This document shows positions 16,934 through 25,861 of a stretch of 64,000 bases of DNA, piece by piece. The stretch lies in NCBI RefSeq assembly GCF_947331435.1, contig NZ_CAMZOF010000001.1, positions 1,178,001 to 1,242,000 on the forward strand. Direction: 5' to 3'. This stretch comes from Pelagibius sp. Alg239-R121 (GTDB lineage Bacteria; Pseudomonadota; Alphaproteobacteria; Kiloniellales; Kiloniellaceae). Positions within the stretch are counted from its first letter, which is position 1; every line of letters starts with the position of its first letter. A program made the position numbers and the translations under genes. The notes beneath the pieces are model-generated. The model had not been told where the DNA came from and made no database searches. It saw nothing but the letters and a program-made list of their open reading frames with translations.

Positions 16934-18945
16934 TGAGCCGCCCGGGTGAGAGAAATCTATGGAAGGGACCGGCGCTCTGGTGGGCGCTCTTCGCGGTCAC
17001 CTGGGTCCTTTCGAGTTACAGCCGCGATCTCTCCAAGGCGCTGGAGGCGCGTTGGATCGTCAAGTACCCGGCGGGCTGGCGTCTGCCCCTGAAGCGCGAT
17101 ATCAGCGACGCCATGAAGTGGCTGGTCGAGGACGCCAGCTTCGGCCTCTTCAGCTTCAAGGACTTCACCCGCGGCATCGCCTGGGTGATCGAGGTGCCCT
17201 ATGACTTCGTGCGCGCCGCGGTGATAGACGGTTTCGTCGTCGGTGTGGGCAGCGAGGCCAGCCAGATCGCGCCCTCGCTGAGCTGGATCGCGGTGATCGC
17301 CGTAGTCGTCGCCATCGGCCATACCGCAAAGAGCTGGAGCCTCGCGGCGCTGGTCGGCGGCTGCTTTCTCTATCTCGCGATCTTCGGTCAGTGGGACAGC
17401 GCCATGGTCACCCTGGCCTCGGTTCTGATCTCCGTGCCTATCGGCGTGGCAGGCGGGCTGCTGCTCGGGATCGGCGCCTACCGCTGGCCGGCCTTCGACA
17501 AGATCCTGCGGCCGATCCTGGACCTCATGCAGACGGTGCCGGTCTTCGCCTATCTAGTGCCGATCCTATTCCTCTTCGGCTTCGGGCCGGTAGCGGCGCT
17601 CGTGGCGACCATCATCTACGCCATGCCACCGATGGTGCGGGTGACCACTCTGGCGCTGCGGGGCGTGCCCACCGAGATCCGCGAGTTCGGTACCATGGTC
17701 GGCTGCACCCGGCGGCAGATGATGTGGAAGGTCCTGGTGCCTTCCGCCGCGCCGGGCCTGATGGTCGGGGTCAACCAGGTGATCATGCTGTCGCTCAACA
17801 TGGTGATCATCGCCTCCATGATCGGCGCGGGCGGGCTGGGCTTCGAGGTGTTGTCCTCACTGCGGAGACTGGATATCGGCGCCGGGCTGGAGGCGGGCAT
17901 CGCCATTGTGGTCATGGCCATCGCGCTGGACCGCCTGAGCCAGGCCTTCGCGGCCCGTCCGGCGAAAGTCCACAGTGAGGATGCCGGCGGCGAGAGCCTC
18001 GTCAAACGCCACCCCTGGACCAGCTCCGTTCTTGCCGTCGCGGTCGTCACCGGGCTGGCCGGTCTGGTCCTGCCCGCTTTTCAGAGCTACCCGGCCAGCC
18101 TGACCCTGACCACCGGTCCTTTCTGGGCGGATCTGGTGGAGTTCATCAACGTGAATTTCTTCGATCAGTTCGAGGCCGTGAAAACTTTCATGCTCACCTG
18201 GCTGCTGCTGCCGGTGAAGCGCTTCCTGCTGGGCATTCCCTGGCCCTGGGGCATCGCCATAGTGACCCTGGCGGGCTGGAAGTTCGGCGGTTGGCGGCTG
18301 GCCCTGCTGGCTGGCGGGCTCGCGCTTTTCATAGCGGCCAACGGCCTCTGGGCCAAGGCCATGATCACGCTGTACCTCTGCGGGGTGTCGGTCCTGCTGG
18401 CCTCGATCATCGGGATTCCCCTGGGCGTCCTGGCCGCGGAGAACGCCCGGGCCAACAAGGTTATTTCCGCGGTCATCGACACCCTGCAGACTCTGCCGAG
18501 CTTCGTCTATCTCATCCCCGTCGTGATGTTGTTCCGGGTCGGTGATTTCTCGGCCATGATCGCGGTGGTGCTCTATGCGCTGGCGCCCGCGGTGCGCTAC
18601 GCCGCCCACGGTATCCGCAGTATCGAACCGCAACTGATCGAGGCGGGCATCGTCGCGGGCTGCACGCGCTGGCAGCTCCTGCGCAAGATCAAGCTGCCCC
18701 TGGCCCTGCCGGAGATCCTGCTGGGTCTCAACCAGACCATCATGCTGGCGCTTTCCATGCTGGTGATCACGGCCCTCGTCGGGACCCGGGACCTGGGACA
18801 GGAGGTCTACATCGCGTTGACCAAGGCTGACAGCGGGCGCGGCATCATCGCCGGGCTGTCGGTCGCGGCCATCGCCATCATTGTCGACCGCATTCTGGCG
18901 GCCAGCGCGCGCAACGCCCGTGCGCGGCTCGGTTTGGAAGCTTGA
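16933..18945 (+). CDS. Fused tandem betaine-type ABC permease
   Basis: This 670-residue membrane protein contains two full ABC-2-helix-type permease domains in one chain. Each has its own EAA coupling loop: EFGTMVGCTRRQMMWKVLVP near residue 250 and EAGIVAGCTRWQLLRKIKLP near residue 570. Matching halves (MQTVPVFAYLVPILFLF and LQTLPSFVYLIPVVMLF) show the internal duplication. Most ProW/OpuAB permeases are a single domain acting as a homodimer, so this fused pseudo-dimer is a variant known from choline/betaine systems in some bacteria. The frame is open far upstream, but that part runs through the ATPase gene; the ATG at 16933 overlaps the ATPase stop. Confidence 0.92.
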   Translation: MSRPGERNLWKGPALWWALFAVTWVLSSYSRDLSKALEARWIVKYPAGWRLPLKRDISDAMKWLVEDASFGLFSFKDFTRGIAWVIEVPYDFVRAAVIDGFVVGVGSEASQIAPSLSWIAVIAVVVAIGHTAKSWSLAALVGGCFLYLAIFGQWDSAMVTLASVLISVPIGVAGGLLLGIGAYRWPAFDKILRPILDLMQTVPVFAYLVPILFLFGFGPVAALVATIIYAMPPMVRVTTLALRGVPTEIREFGTMVGCTRRQMMWKVLVPSAAPGLMVGVNQVIMLSLNMVIIASMIGAGGLGFEVLSSLRRLDIGAGLEAGIAIVVMAIALDRLSQAFAARPAKVHSEDAGGESLVKRHPWTSSVLAVAVVTGLAGLVLPAFQSYPASLTLTTGPFWADLVEFINVNFFDQFEAVKTFMLTWLLLPVKRFLLGIPWPWGIAIVTLAGWKFGGWRLALLAGGLALFIAANGLWAKAMITLYLCGVSVLLASIIGIPLGVLAAENARANKVISAVIDTLQTLPSFVYLIPVVMLFRVGDFSAMIAVVLYALAPAVRYAAHGIRSIEPQLIEAGIVAGCTRWQLLRKIKLPLALPEILLGLNQTIMLALSMLVITALVGTRDLGQEVYIALTKADSGRGIIAGLSVAAIAIIVDRILAASARNARARLGLEA

Positions 18946-18980
18946 GGCCTGGGAAGGCTAGGAGAGGAGACAGGACGCCC

Positions 18981-19880
18981 ATGGACGCAAACAACACTGC
19001 TCTGGTTCGCGCGCGCGATCTGCCGATTTGGAAAGGGCAGGTCACACCGGAGCCTCTCGCGGGCGGCATCACCAACGTCAACTTCGTCGTCGAGGACGCG
19101 GGCAAACGCTACGTGGTGCGCATCGGCGACGACATCATCGTGCACCAGGTCATGCGCTTCAACGAGCTGTCGGCCAGCCGCGCCGCCCATGCCGCCGGCT
19201 TGTCCCCGGCGGTGGTTCATCACGAGCCGGGCGTGCTGGTGATCGACTATATCGATTCGACGCCCCTGGACGAGGCGGCGGTGCGCGACCCGGCGATGCT
19301 GGAGCGGATCGTGCCGCTGATCCGGCGCTGTCACCGTCAAATTCCAGAACACCTGCGCGGTCCGGCGCTGATGTTCTGGGTCTTCCATGTGCTGCGCGAC
19401 TATGCGGCGGCTTTGAGGGAAGGCGGCTCGGCGCATGTCGTGAAGCTTTCCGATTTGATGGTGCGCGCGGACCGGCTCGAGGCGGCGGTGGGACGGATCG
19501 ACGTGGTCTTCGGGCACAACGACCTGCTGCCGTCGAACCTGCTAGATGCGAAACTACCGGATGGCGGGGAGCGGCTGTGGCTGATCGACTGGGACTACGC
19601 GGGCTTCAATTCTCCCCTGTTCGATCTGGGCGGTCTGGCCTCCAACAACGGCTTGTCCGAGGCGCAGGAGCGCTGGCTGCTGGAGACCTACTTCGAGACG
19701 CCGCTGCAGGACGAGCTCTGGCAGCGCTATCAGGCCATGAAGTGCGCGTCCCTCCTTCGCGAAACCATGTGGTCCATGGTCTCCGAAATCCATTCTGAAC
19801 TCGACTTCGATTACGCCGCCTATACCGCCGAAAATCTTTCGCGGTTCGAGGCGGCGTTCGAAGACTTTGTAAATATCTGA
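18981..19880 (+). CDS. Choline-kinase/aminoglycoside-phosphotransferase-like protein
   Basis: The 299-residue protein belongs to the choline/ethanolamine kinase-like APH fold. It has GGITNVNFVV near residue 28, a Brenner-type catalytic loop FGHNDLLPSNLL (about residues 177-188) and the metal-binding LIDWDYAGFNSPLFDLGGLA that follows. It probably phosphorylates a small amine alcohol with ATP. It sits between the betaine permease and a dimethylglycine-dehydrogenase-like gene, which suggests a role in handling choline or a related methylamine. A TTG at 18942 could add 13 residues, but the ATG at 18981 has a purine-rich GGAGAGGAGA upstream. Confidence 0.88.
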   Translation: MDANNTALVRARDLPIWKGQVTPEPLAGGITNVNFVVEDAGKRYVVRIGDDIIVHQVMRFNELSASRAAHAAGLSPAVVHHEPGVLVIDYIDSTPLDEAAVRDPAMLERIVPLIRRCHRQIPEHLRGPALMFWVFHVLRDYAAALREGGSAHVVKLSDLMVRADRLEAAVGRIDVVFGHNDLLPSNLLDAKLPDGGERLWLIDWDYAGFNSPLFDLGGLASNNGLSEAQERWLLETYFETPLQDELWQRYQAMKCASLLRETMWSMVSEIHSELDFDYAAYTAENLSRFEAAFEDFVNI

Positions 19881-19896
19881 GGTATGAGGCAGTAGC

Positions 19897-22362
19897 ATGA
19901 GTTCTTTTGACTCGCGTTCCTTTCCAGGCAGCGCCAAGGCAGTCATCATCGGCGGCGGCATCGTCGGCTGTTCGACCGCCTATCACCTGGCCAAGCTGGG
20001 CTGGAGTGAGGTGGTCCTGCTGGAGCGCAAGAAGCTGACCTCGGGCACCACCTTCCACGCCGCCGGGCTGGTGGGGCAGCTGCGGTCCTCCGCCAACATC
20101 ACCCAGTTGCTGGGGGAATCCGTCGCGCTCTACAAGCGGCTGGAGGAGGAGACCGGGCTGGCGACCGGCTGGAAGATGAACGGCGGCCTGCGCCTGGCCT
20201 GTAACGAGGAACGCTGGACTGAGGTCAAGCGCCAGGCCACCACTGCCCATTCCTTCGGTCTGGATATGCAGCTGCTGACGCCGAGGGAGGCGCAGGAGCT
20301 CTGGCCCTTGATGACCACCGAGGATCTGGTCGGCGCGGCCTTCCTGCCGACCGACGGACAGGCCAACCCCTCCGACATCACCCAGGCTTTGGCGAAGGGC
20401 GCGCGCATGGCCGGCACCAGCATCTTCGAGGACACCAAGGTGCTCTCCGTCGATGTTGAGGACGGCAGGATCAAGGGTGTAGAAACCGATAAGGGGCGCA
20501 TCGACTGCGAGGTGGTAATCTGCTGCGCCGGGCAGTGGACGCGGTCTTTCGCGGCCACGGTCGGGGTCAACGTGCCGCTGGTCTCGGTCGAGCATCAGTA
20601 CATGATCACCGAAGCCATCGAGGGCGTGCCGTCCGATCTGCCGACCCTGCGCGACCCGGACCGCCTGACCTACTACAAGGAGGAGGTCGGCGGGTTGGTG
20701 ATGGGCGGTTATGAGCCCAACGGCATTCCCTGGGCGCAGGACGGTATTCCCGAGGACTTTCACTACAGCCTGCTGACCTCCGACTACGATCACTTCGAGC
20801 AACTGATGGAGCTGGCGCTCGGGCGGGTGCCGGCGCTGGAGACGGCGGGCATCAAGGAACTGGTCAACGGCCCCGAGAGCTTCACCCCGGACGGAAATTT
20901 CATTCTGGGCGAAGCGCCGGAGCTGCGGAATTTCTACGTCGGCGCGGGTTTTAATGCCTTCGGCATCGCGGCGGGCGGCGGCGCGGGCATGGCGCTGGCG
21001 GAGTGGGTGAACAAGGGCGAGCCGCCCTTCGATCTCTGGGCCGCCGACATCCGCCGCTTCGGGCAGCCGCACTTCGACACCGACTGGGTGCGGTCGCGCA
21101 CGCTGGAGGCCTATGGCAAGCACTACACCATGGCCTGGCCGCACGAGGAACACGCCAGCGGCCGGCCCTGCCGCAAGTCGCCGCTTTATGACCGTCTGGC
21201 CGCCAAGGGCGCCTGCTTCGGCGAAAAGCTGGGCTGGGAGCGCCCCAACTGGTACGCGGACCCCGTAGCCGGGGAGGCGCCAAAAGATATCTATAGCTTT
21301 GGTCGTCAGAACTGGTTCGGCGCGGTGGCGCGGGAGCATAAGGCGGCGCGGGAGGGGGCGGTGCTGTTCGACCAGACTTCCTTCGCCAAGTTCATGCTGA
21401 AAGGCCCGGACGCCGAAGCCGCGCTGAGCTGGATCGCCGCCAACGACGTGGCTAAGCCGGTGGGGGCGCTGGTTTATACACAGATGCTCAATGACAAGGG
21501 CGGGATCGAGTGCGACCTGACCGTCGCCCGCGTCGCTGAGGACGAATATTACATCGTCACCGGCACCGGCTTCGCGACTCACGACTTCGACTGGATCCGG
21601 CGGAACATTCCCGAAGGACTCAACGCGGAACTCTTCGACGTGACCGCCCACAACTCGGTGCTGTCCCTGATGGGGCCGAAGGCGCGGGACATTCTGAGCC
21701 GCGTGACGGACGACGACATCTCAAACGCGGGTTTCCCCTTCGGCCGCATGAAGACGATCCAGATTTCGGGTGCACCTGTGCGGGCGCTGCGCGTCACCTA
21801 CGTGGGTGAGTTGGGTTGGGAACTCCACCTGCCGACAGGTCAGGCTGCTGCGATTTACGATGCGCTGATTGAAGCGGGCGCGGATGACGGCCTGCGCGAC
21901 GCCGGCTACCGCGCGATCGAAAGCCTGCGCCTGGAAAAAGGCTACCGCGCCTGGGGTTCCGACATCGGCCCGGACCACACGCCGGACGAGGCGGGTCTGG
22001 GCTGGGCGGTGAAGCTGAAGAAGAACATCGACTTCAAGGGCCGCGCGGCGGTGGAGGCGCAGCGCAGCGGCGGCGTGAAGAAGATGCTGGCGTGTTTTAC
22101 TGTCGAGGACCCGGATGTGGTGCTGCTGGGGCGGGAGACGATTTACCGGGATGGCCAGCGCGTCGGCTGGCTGACCTCAGCGGGCTACGGGCATACGTTG
22201 GGGGTTTCGATTGGGTACGGTTATGTGCGGAATCCGGAGGGCGTGGACCGGAAATTTGTGCTCTCGGGGGAGTACGAGCTGGAGGTCGCGACGGAGCGAG
22301 TCAAGTGCGCGGTGGGGATGAAGCCGCTGTATGATCCGGGGATGGTTAGGGTTAAGGGGTAG
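19897..22362 (+). CDS. FAD-dependent dimethylglycine/sarcosine dehydrogenase-like enzyme (DAO-GcvT fusion)
   Basis: The 821-residue protein joins an N-terminal D-amino-acid-oxidase-type FAD domain with a C-terminal GcvT-like folate-binding domain. The dinucleotide motif is IIGGGIVGCSTAYHL (about residues 17-31). TTFHAAGL places His54 at the position used for covalent FAD attachment in dimethylglycine dehydrogenases. The second half contains AREGAVLFDQTSFAKF and, near the end, GYRAIESLRLEKGYRAWGSDIGPD, which are GcvT/DMGDH signatures. It would demethylate dimethylglycine or sarcosine with transfer of the one-carbon unit to tetrahydrofolate. It closes the betaine uptake cluster. Its end overlaps the convergent small gene by 11 bases. 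Confidence 0.92.
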   Translation: MSSFDSRSFPGSAKAVIIGGGIVGCSTAYHLAKLGWSEVVLLERKKLTSGTTFHAAGLVGQLRSSANITQLLGESVALYKRLEEETGLATGWKMNGGLRLACNEERWTEVKRQATTAHSFGLDMQLLTPREAQELWPLMTTEDLVGAAFLPTDGQANPSDITQALAKGARMAGTSIFEDTKVLSVDVEDGRIKGVETDKGRIDCEVVICCAGQWTRSFAATVGVNVPLVSVEHQYMITEAIEGVPSDLPTLRDPDRLTYYKEEVGGLVMGGYEPNGIPWAQDGIPEDFHYSLLTSDYDHFEQLMELALGRVPALETAGIKELVNGPESFTPDGNFILGEAPELRNFYVGAGFNAFGIAAGGGAGMALAEWVNKGEPPFDLWAADIRRFGQPHFDTDWVRSRTLEAYGKHYTMAWPHEEHASGRPCRKSPLYDRLAAKGACFGEKLGWERPNWYADPVAGEAPKDIYSFGRQNWFGAVAREHKAAREGAVLFDQTSFAKFMLKGPDAEAALSWIAANDVAKPVGALVYTQMLNDKGGIECDLTVARVAEDEYYIVTGTGFATHDFDWIRRNIPEGLNAELFDVTAHNSVLSLMGPKARDILSRVTDDDISNAGFPFGRMKTIQISGAPVRALRVTYVGELGWELHLPTGQAAAIYDALIEAGADDGLRDAGYRAIESLRLEKGYRAWGSDIGPDHTPDEAGLGWAVKLKKNIDFKGRAAVEAQRSGGVKKMLACFTVEDPDVVLLGRETIYRDGQRVGWLTSAGYGHTLGVSIGYGYVRNPEGVDRKFVLSGEYELEVATERVKCAVGMKPLYDPGMVRVKG

Positions 22363-22675
22363 GTTTGTTCGATGCGAAAGCGTTTAGTTGTTTGATGAAC
22401 TCGGCGAGGCTGGGTTTCCAGGATCGTGATATGCGCGCGAAGTAGAGGGAAACCTTGTAAGACTCTGCCAAGTCGCAGCCGTAACTCTCTTCTATCGGAA
22501 GCCTTCGCAGGTCGTCCAACCCGTCAAAATTCAACGCGAGGCGATTTGAGCCGTCGGGTCTTGCGATAATCCAAACTGCGCAAATACGGTAGTCATCGCC
22601 CGGCAGCTCCTCGACAACGCGCCAATGGCCTCGCTCCAACGCGTTGCGCAGATCCTTCAGATGCTGTTCGGACAT
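22352..22675 (-). CDS. Hypothetical 107-aa protein (possible immunity-type)
   Basis: A 107-residue cytosolic protein without signal peptide or membrane helix. It has an ALERGHWRVVEELPGDDYRI start and an alternating hydrophobic pattern (AVWIIARPDGSNRLALNFDG) that suggests a small alpha/beta fold, followed by SYKVSLYFARISRSWKPSLAEF. Similar small proteins are seen next to toxin genes in proteobacteria, but I cannot name a family with certainty. It is the first gene of the orphan island and overlaps the end of the dehydrogenase gene on the opposite strand by 11 bases. Confidence 0.65.
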   Translation of the reverse strand: MSEQHLKDLRNALERGHWRVVEELPGDDYRICAVWIIARPDGSNRLALNFDGLDDLRRLPIEESYGCDLAESYKVSLYFARISRSWKPSLAEFIKQLNAFASNKPTP

Positions 22676-22782
22676 GCTTCAGGCCGGTTTCTTGTGGTTG
22701 CGGATTGAGTTGAAGTGCGTAAGCTTGCCCTACTCAAAGCGTATTTCGAGTGACGGCCATAAACTAGGGTAGTATCATTCGA

Positions 22783-23067
22783 ATGGTAAAGGCTTCAGAT
22801 CTGCCGGAAGCTCATTGGCTGCATGCCGCACACAAAAGGTCGATCCGCCATCGCCAGGAAATTGAAGATAGCAAACAGTGTGGTTGTTTTTATTGCAAGC
22901 GGATCTTTCAGCCTGAAGAAATCGAAGAGTGGACCGATAAATCTGGGCTTGTTTCAGAACAAACTGCGCTTTGTCCTCACTGCAGTATCGATAGTGTGAT
23001 CGGCGATGCATCTGGCTTCGATATCACCGAAACTTTCCTTAAGGAAATGAACAAGGCTTGGTTTTAA
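22783..23067 (+). CDS. Hypothetical 94-aa protein with two CxxC pairs (likely zinc-binding)
   Basis: The 94-residue protein has CGCFYCKRIF near residue 33 and ALCPHCSIDSVIGDASG near residue 64, giving paired CxxC motifs that could hold one zinc ion. A typical EEIEEW stretch lies between them. I recognise the general pattern from small uncharacterised cytoplasmic proteins found across bacteria. The last 29 bases overlap the convergent gene ending at 23039. Its position in a group of small orphan genes makes an immunity or accessory role possible. No function is assigned. Confidence 0.65.
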   Translation: MVKASDLPEAHWLHAAHKRSIRHRQEIEDSKQCGCFYCKRIFQPEEIEEWTDKSGLVSEQTALCPHCSIDSVIGDASGFDITETFLKEMNKAWF

Positions 23068-23968
23068 GGGGTGGACCATACATTGTCTTATGCGGCGTCC
23101 TCCAGCTCTCCATACCCAGATTTGGAACTGATCCCATATACAATTGCGATATAGCCTTTGCTATACCCGGTAGCTCGGTTCTGTCTTTTTCGAACTCCGC
23201 AAAAAACTTGATGGCCAAGACGGCGCTGCTGCTTGGACCGGTATAGAGCGCAGGCGGCCACATGTTGGGTTGGCGAGCTAGCTTTTCACCAATTCGTTTC
23301 TCTTCCTTCAGCAAAATTCTGATCCCCAAGCCAAAGAGCTGACTGGCAATGTTGAAGAGATGATAAACCTCGATATCGTGCTCAGAAATATTGTGTGGGG
23401 TGTAACGTCCCCTTGCCTTCGCCAAATTGCGAACGGCGTCAAGATCTGCTGGCGGTGCGCTGATATCGATAGCTTCGGCCTGCGTTTCAGCGAGCAATGC
23501 CATGGTCGACTCGGCAATCATCTTCAGGCTGTCCCGCTGTGATTTTAGCTGAGCGAGATAAACCGGCAGCAGCTCTTCTTCCGCGAGCGTCATCGCCTGC
23601 AGGGTCATGTCTTCCCAGCCTTTGCGGCCCATGTGATTGTCGGAGACGTTTTTGCTCAGCTTGTTTTGGGCTCTCAGCTGGAATTTCAGCGTGTGATTAT
23701 CGTTAAAACGTGAACCCATGTGCAAAGGGTACTGAAGAAGTCTCGGTCTGATCAGTGAGAACGTCAGGCAGAAGCAATGGGTGTAGGTATAATTTGCCTT
23801 GAAAGGTCCTCGACTCGATCGTCTCACGTAATTGTAGGAGACATAGAGACCCATTCGCAAAGGCCTGATGAATTCGCCCGCGCCGCCTCGAATGAGCTTG
23901 TTGTTGGTGTATTCCGGATGGATCTGCTGCGCGAGTTTCAGAATGGAGCTACGGGATGCTTCAGTCAT
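23039..23968 (-). CDS. Hypothetical 309-aa protein
   Basis: I do not recognise this 309-residue protein. There is no signal peptide. The middle (about residues 115-185) is rich in Glu, Leu and Ala and likely helical (EDMTLQAMTLAEEELLPVYLAQL). A segment ISEHDIEVYHLFNIASQLFGLGIRILLKEEKRIGEKLARQ follows in two parts with likely helices. The N-terminal 100 residues are Tyr- and Arg-rich. A later start is possible because no strong ribosome site is seen at the first ATG. It converges with the CxxC gene and belongs to the orphan island. Confidence 0.55.
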   Translation of the reverse strand: MTEASRSSILKLAQQIHPEYTNNKLIRGGAGEFIRPLRMGLYVSYNYVRRSSRGPFKANYTYTHCFCLTFSLIRPRLLQYPLHMGSRFNDNHTLKFQLRAQNKLSKNVSDNHMGRKGWEDMTLQAMTLAEEELLPVYLAQLKSQRDSLKMIAESTMALLAETQAEAIDISAPPADLDAVRNLAKARGRYTPHNISEHDIEVYHLFNIASQLFGLGIRILLKEEKRIGEKLARQPNMWPPALYTGPSSSAVLAIKFFAEFEKDRTELPGIAKAISQLYMGSVPNLGMESWRTPHKTMYGPPLKTKPCSFP

Positions 23969-24074
23969 AAGCCCAGAGATTGCCTGTTTGATCTAAAGAA
24001 GCTTCCGGGCGAGCAGTGCATTCCAGAAAATCTGTCGGCAGCTTTGAGCTTATCGCTTAGTTCGTATAGGCGCG

Positions 24075-24740
24075 TCAGATCTCATATTCATCATTCCACC
24101 GGCATTGTAGACCAGGCATCAAGCGACGGAGCCGCTCGAAGTTTGCTTTCGGTGCGAAGCGGGCGCAGTGCAATTCGAGCAGTTGCGGGCATTCTGCCAG
24201 ATAGCTCAGGTCTTTATCTGTCAATTGAACAGACGTCATGAAGAGGGACTCCAGGGCTTTTAGTCCGCGCAGAGGCGCCAGGGAATCGATCTTTTGCTTT
24301 GTCCACATCGAGCCCTCAATACCGATGCGCTGGAGGTGATGGGCATTCGAGAGGAAGTCGAGGGATTGAAGGTGCTTTGCATTCACGACATACAAACCTG
24401 TCAAACCGGAGAGCTCCGCTAAAAGATGGAAATCCGTTGCGCGTCTGAGACCGTCAATCTGGAGAACGCGCAGTCCATGAAGCTTTTTGAGCGATGCCAG
24501 ATTCTCAGCGGTAACCGTCTCGATAGAGAGGTACTCCAGGTTCCCCAATTCGCAGATTTCTTCGAAGAAAGCCTGGTTCACCATGTTGGCCTTCAGTTTT
24601 CGCAAGGAGGAGAAGCGAGCAATCCCGCGATGGGAATTTTCCTCTCGATAAAAAAGCGCCCGTTCAGCATTGGGGGCGATATCTTCAAGCTCCGTAACGA
24701 ACCTATGCAGCTCGGGCCAATTCTCAACATCTCGTGGCAT
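24075..24740 (-). CDS. Leucine-rich-repeat-like protein
   Basis: The 221-residue cytosolic protein carries about six leucine-rich-like repeats of 22-25 residues: LGNLEYLSIETVTAENLASL, LHGLRVLQIDG, LSGLTGLYVVNA, AHHLQRIGIEG, LKALESLFMTSVQLTDKDL and CPQLLELHCA. Each fits the LxxLxLxx pattern. There is no signal peptide or membrane segment, so it acts in the cytosol, most likely by binding a protein partner. The C-terminus ends with a short basic and aromatic tail (MPGLQCRWNDEYEI). LRR proteins of this size occur beside toxins as immunity proteins, which would fit the island, but no partner is proven. Confidence 0.7.
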   Translation of the reverse strand: MPRDVENWPELHRFVTELEDIAPNAERALFYREENSHRGIARFSSLRKLKANMVNQAFFEEICELGNLEYLSIETVTAENLASLKKLHGLRVLQIDGLRRATDFHLLAELSGLTGLYVVNAKHLQSLDFLSNAHHLQRIGIEGSMWTKQKIDSLAPLRGLKALESLFMTSVQLTDKDLSYLAECPQLLELHCARFAPKANFERLRRLMPGLQCRWNDEYEI

Positions 24741-24912
24741 TTAAACAAAACTCCGCCGTGTGCGATCGGTGCAAGGTTCGACTTTACGCAAGTTTGCCGC
24801 CACTTCACTACGCTCTGTTGCGGCAACTTGCACAAATTCAACCCCGGTAGCTATGCAAAGATGATAGATATGATAAAGCGCCGAATAACGTATCAGGACT
24901 GGCTGAAGCAGC

Positions 24913-25257
24913 ATGGAAGACGACAACGAAACTTGGATTATTGATGCCGGTGATGTGGTCATTGAAAGGCGCGCCGAAGTTGGAATGGCCGCTCTTCAGC
25001 CGCTCGAGCAGCTCATCTATTGCTTGTGGGTCGCCGACTACGGCATGAGGAATGCTGGCGATCTGGAGGCGGCGGCGGATCTTTATGCCCCTTTCCAGGA
25101 AGAAGTCGAAGGATTGTCAAAAGATCTCGGCCTGCCTTTGGCGCACGCCGCATTCGAGCTCTCGCGCAGTGAGCTTGAACGGCAATATTTCGAGCTGTTT
25201 GAAGGTATTTGCAACGAGATCCGTACCGCCCAATCAGCAAAGATGTTTGGCGAGTGA
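24913..25257 (+). CDS. Hypothetical 114-aa acidic protein (possible immunity-type)
   Basis: The 114-residue protein is acidic and probably all-helical. It begins MEDDNETWIIDAGD and contains LQPLEQLIYCLWVADYGMRN, GDLEAAADLYAPFQEE and ELERQYFELFEGICNEIR. No export signal is present. I have the impression of a widespread uncharacterised family but cannot name it. Small acidic cytosolic proteins of this kind are common as inhibitors of basic enzymes, and it lies about 800 bases before the candidate deamidase toxin. Confidence 0.6.
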   Translation: MEDDNETWIIDAGDVVIERRAEVGMAALQPLEQLIYCLWVADYGMRNAGDLEAAADLYAPFQEEVEGLSKDLGLPLAHAAFELSRSELERQYFELFEGICNEIRTAQSAKMFGE

Positions 25258-25317
25258 AGTTCTCAAATGAAAGCGCCTCAAATCAGGTTTGATTTTGTCC
25301 ACCTGCGTTGATGCACT

Positions 25318-25861
25318 GTGCAAAAATTGAAGCCTGACTTAATTTTCAGAATTTCTGCGATACTCGAAAATCGCCGCTGCATCACAGCTCTGGGGAACAC
25401 CATACAATTCATCAAACAGCTCACTGTTCTTGTCATCACGGTCGTATTTCTTTCATCCTGTTCCGAAAATGGTCCGCCTGTTGTAGGGGCCAGCGGTGTT
25501 CCGAGTCAGGAAGAAATCCAAGCGGCAAGCCTGGCAAAACCTGCGGTCGCTCTTGGGGGCAACATGACTTATGCGATACAGAATTCCGAAGGGAAACATC
25601 TGGGCTTTTTTGCTTATGGCAGGAGACGCCAAGACCGGCGACTGCATCTTTCGTTCTCTGCCGGCAGAATCGGAACTGTTCGATACGGAAGAGACAAAAC
25701 GCCTCTATGAAATGCAGCTTTTGGGTGAGTTTTCCTACGCAGTCGTTGGCGACAGCGTGACGTTCAAGCATCCCCAATATCTGCGCGATGTCTCAATGAC
25801 AGATGGCGTTCTCAAAGCGGGTGATATTGAGTTCCGGATGGAACGGGCGAAGACGTCCTAG
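25318..25861 (+). pseudogene. Lipoprotein gene split by a frameshift
   Basis: Frame one runs from a GTG at 25318 and carries a lipoprotein signal, LTVLVITVVFLSSCSEN, with the lipobox Cys near residue 48. From about 25606 the sensible coding passes to the next frame, which ends at 25861 with TGDCIFRSLPAESELFDT and FKHPQYLRDVSMTDG. The switch falls at a run of six T (25606-25611), where one extra base would cause it. In the first frame the residues after the switch become basic and unnatural (YGRRRQDRRLHLS). The start is uncertain because the signal peptide begins unusually late. It could be a decayed gene, a phase-variable tract or a sequence error. Confidence 0.6.

Noticed and set aside
19606-21651. 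681-codon open frame on the minus strand opposite the dehydrogenase gene
   Set aside because: It is a by-product of high GC and codon bias in the plus-strand gene; it matches no protein family and has no ribosome site.
23777-24241. 154-codon plus-strand frame in the orphan island
   Set aside because: Mostly antisense to the 309-aa gene and lacks a ribosome site.
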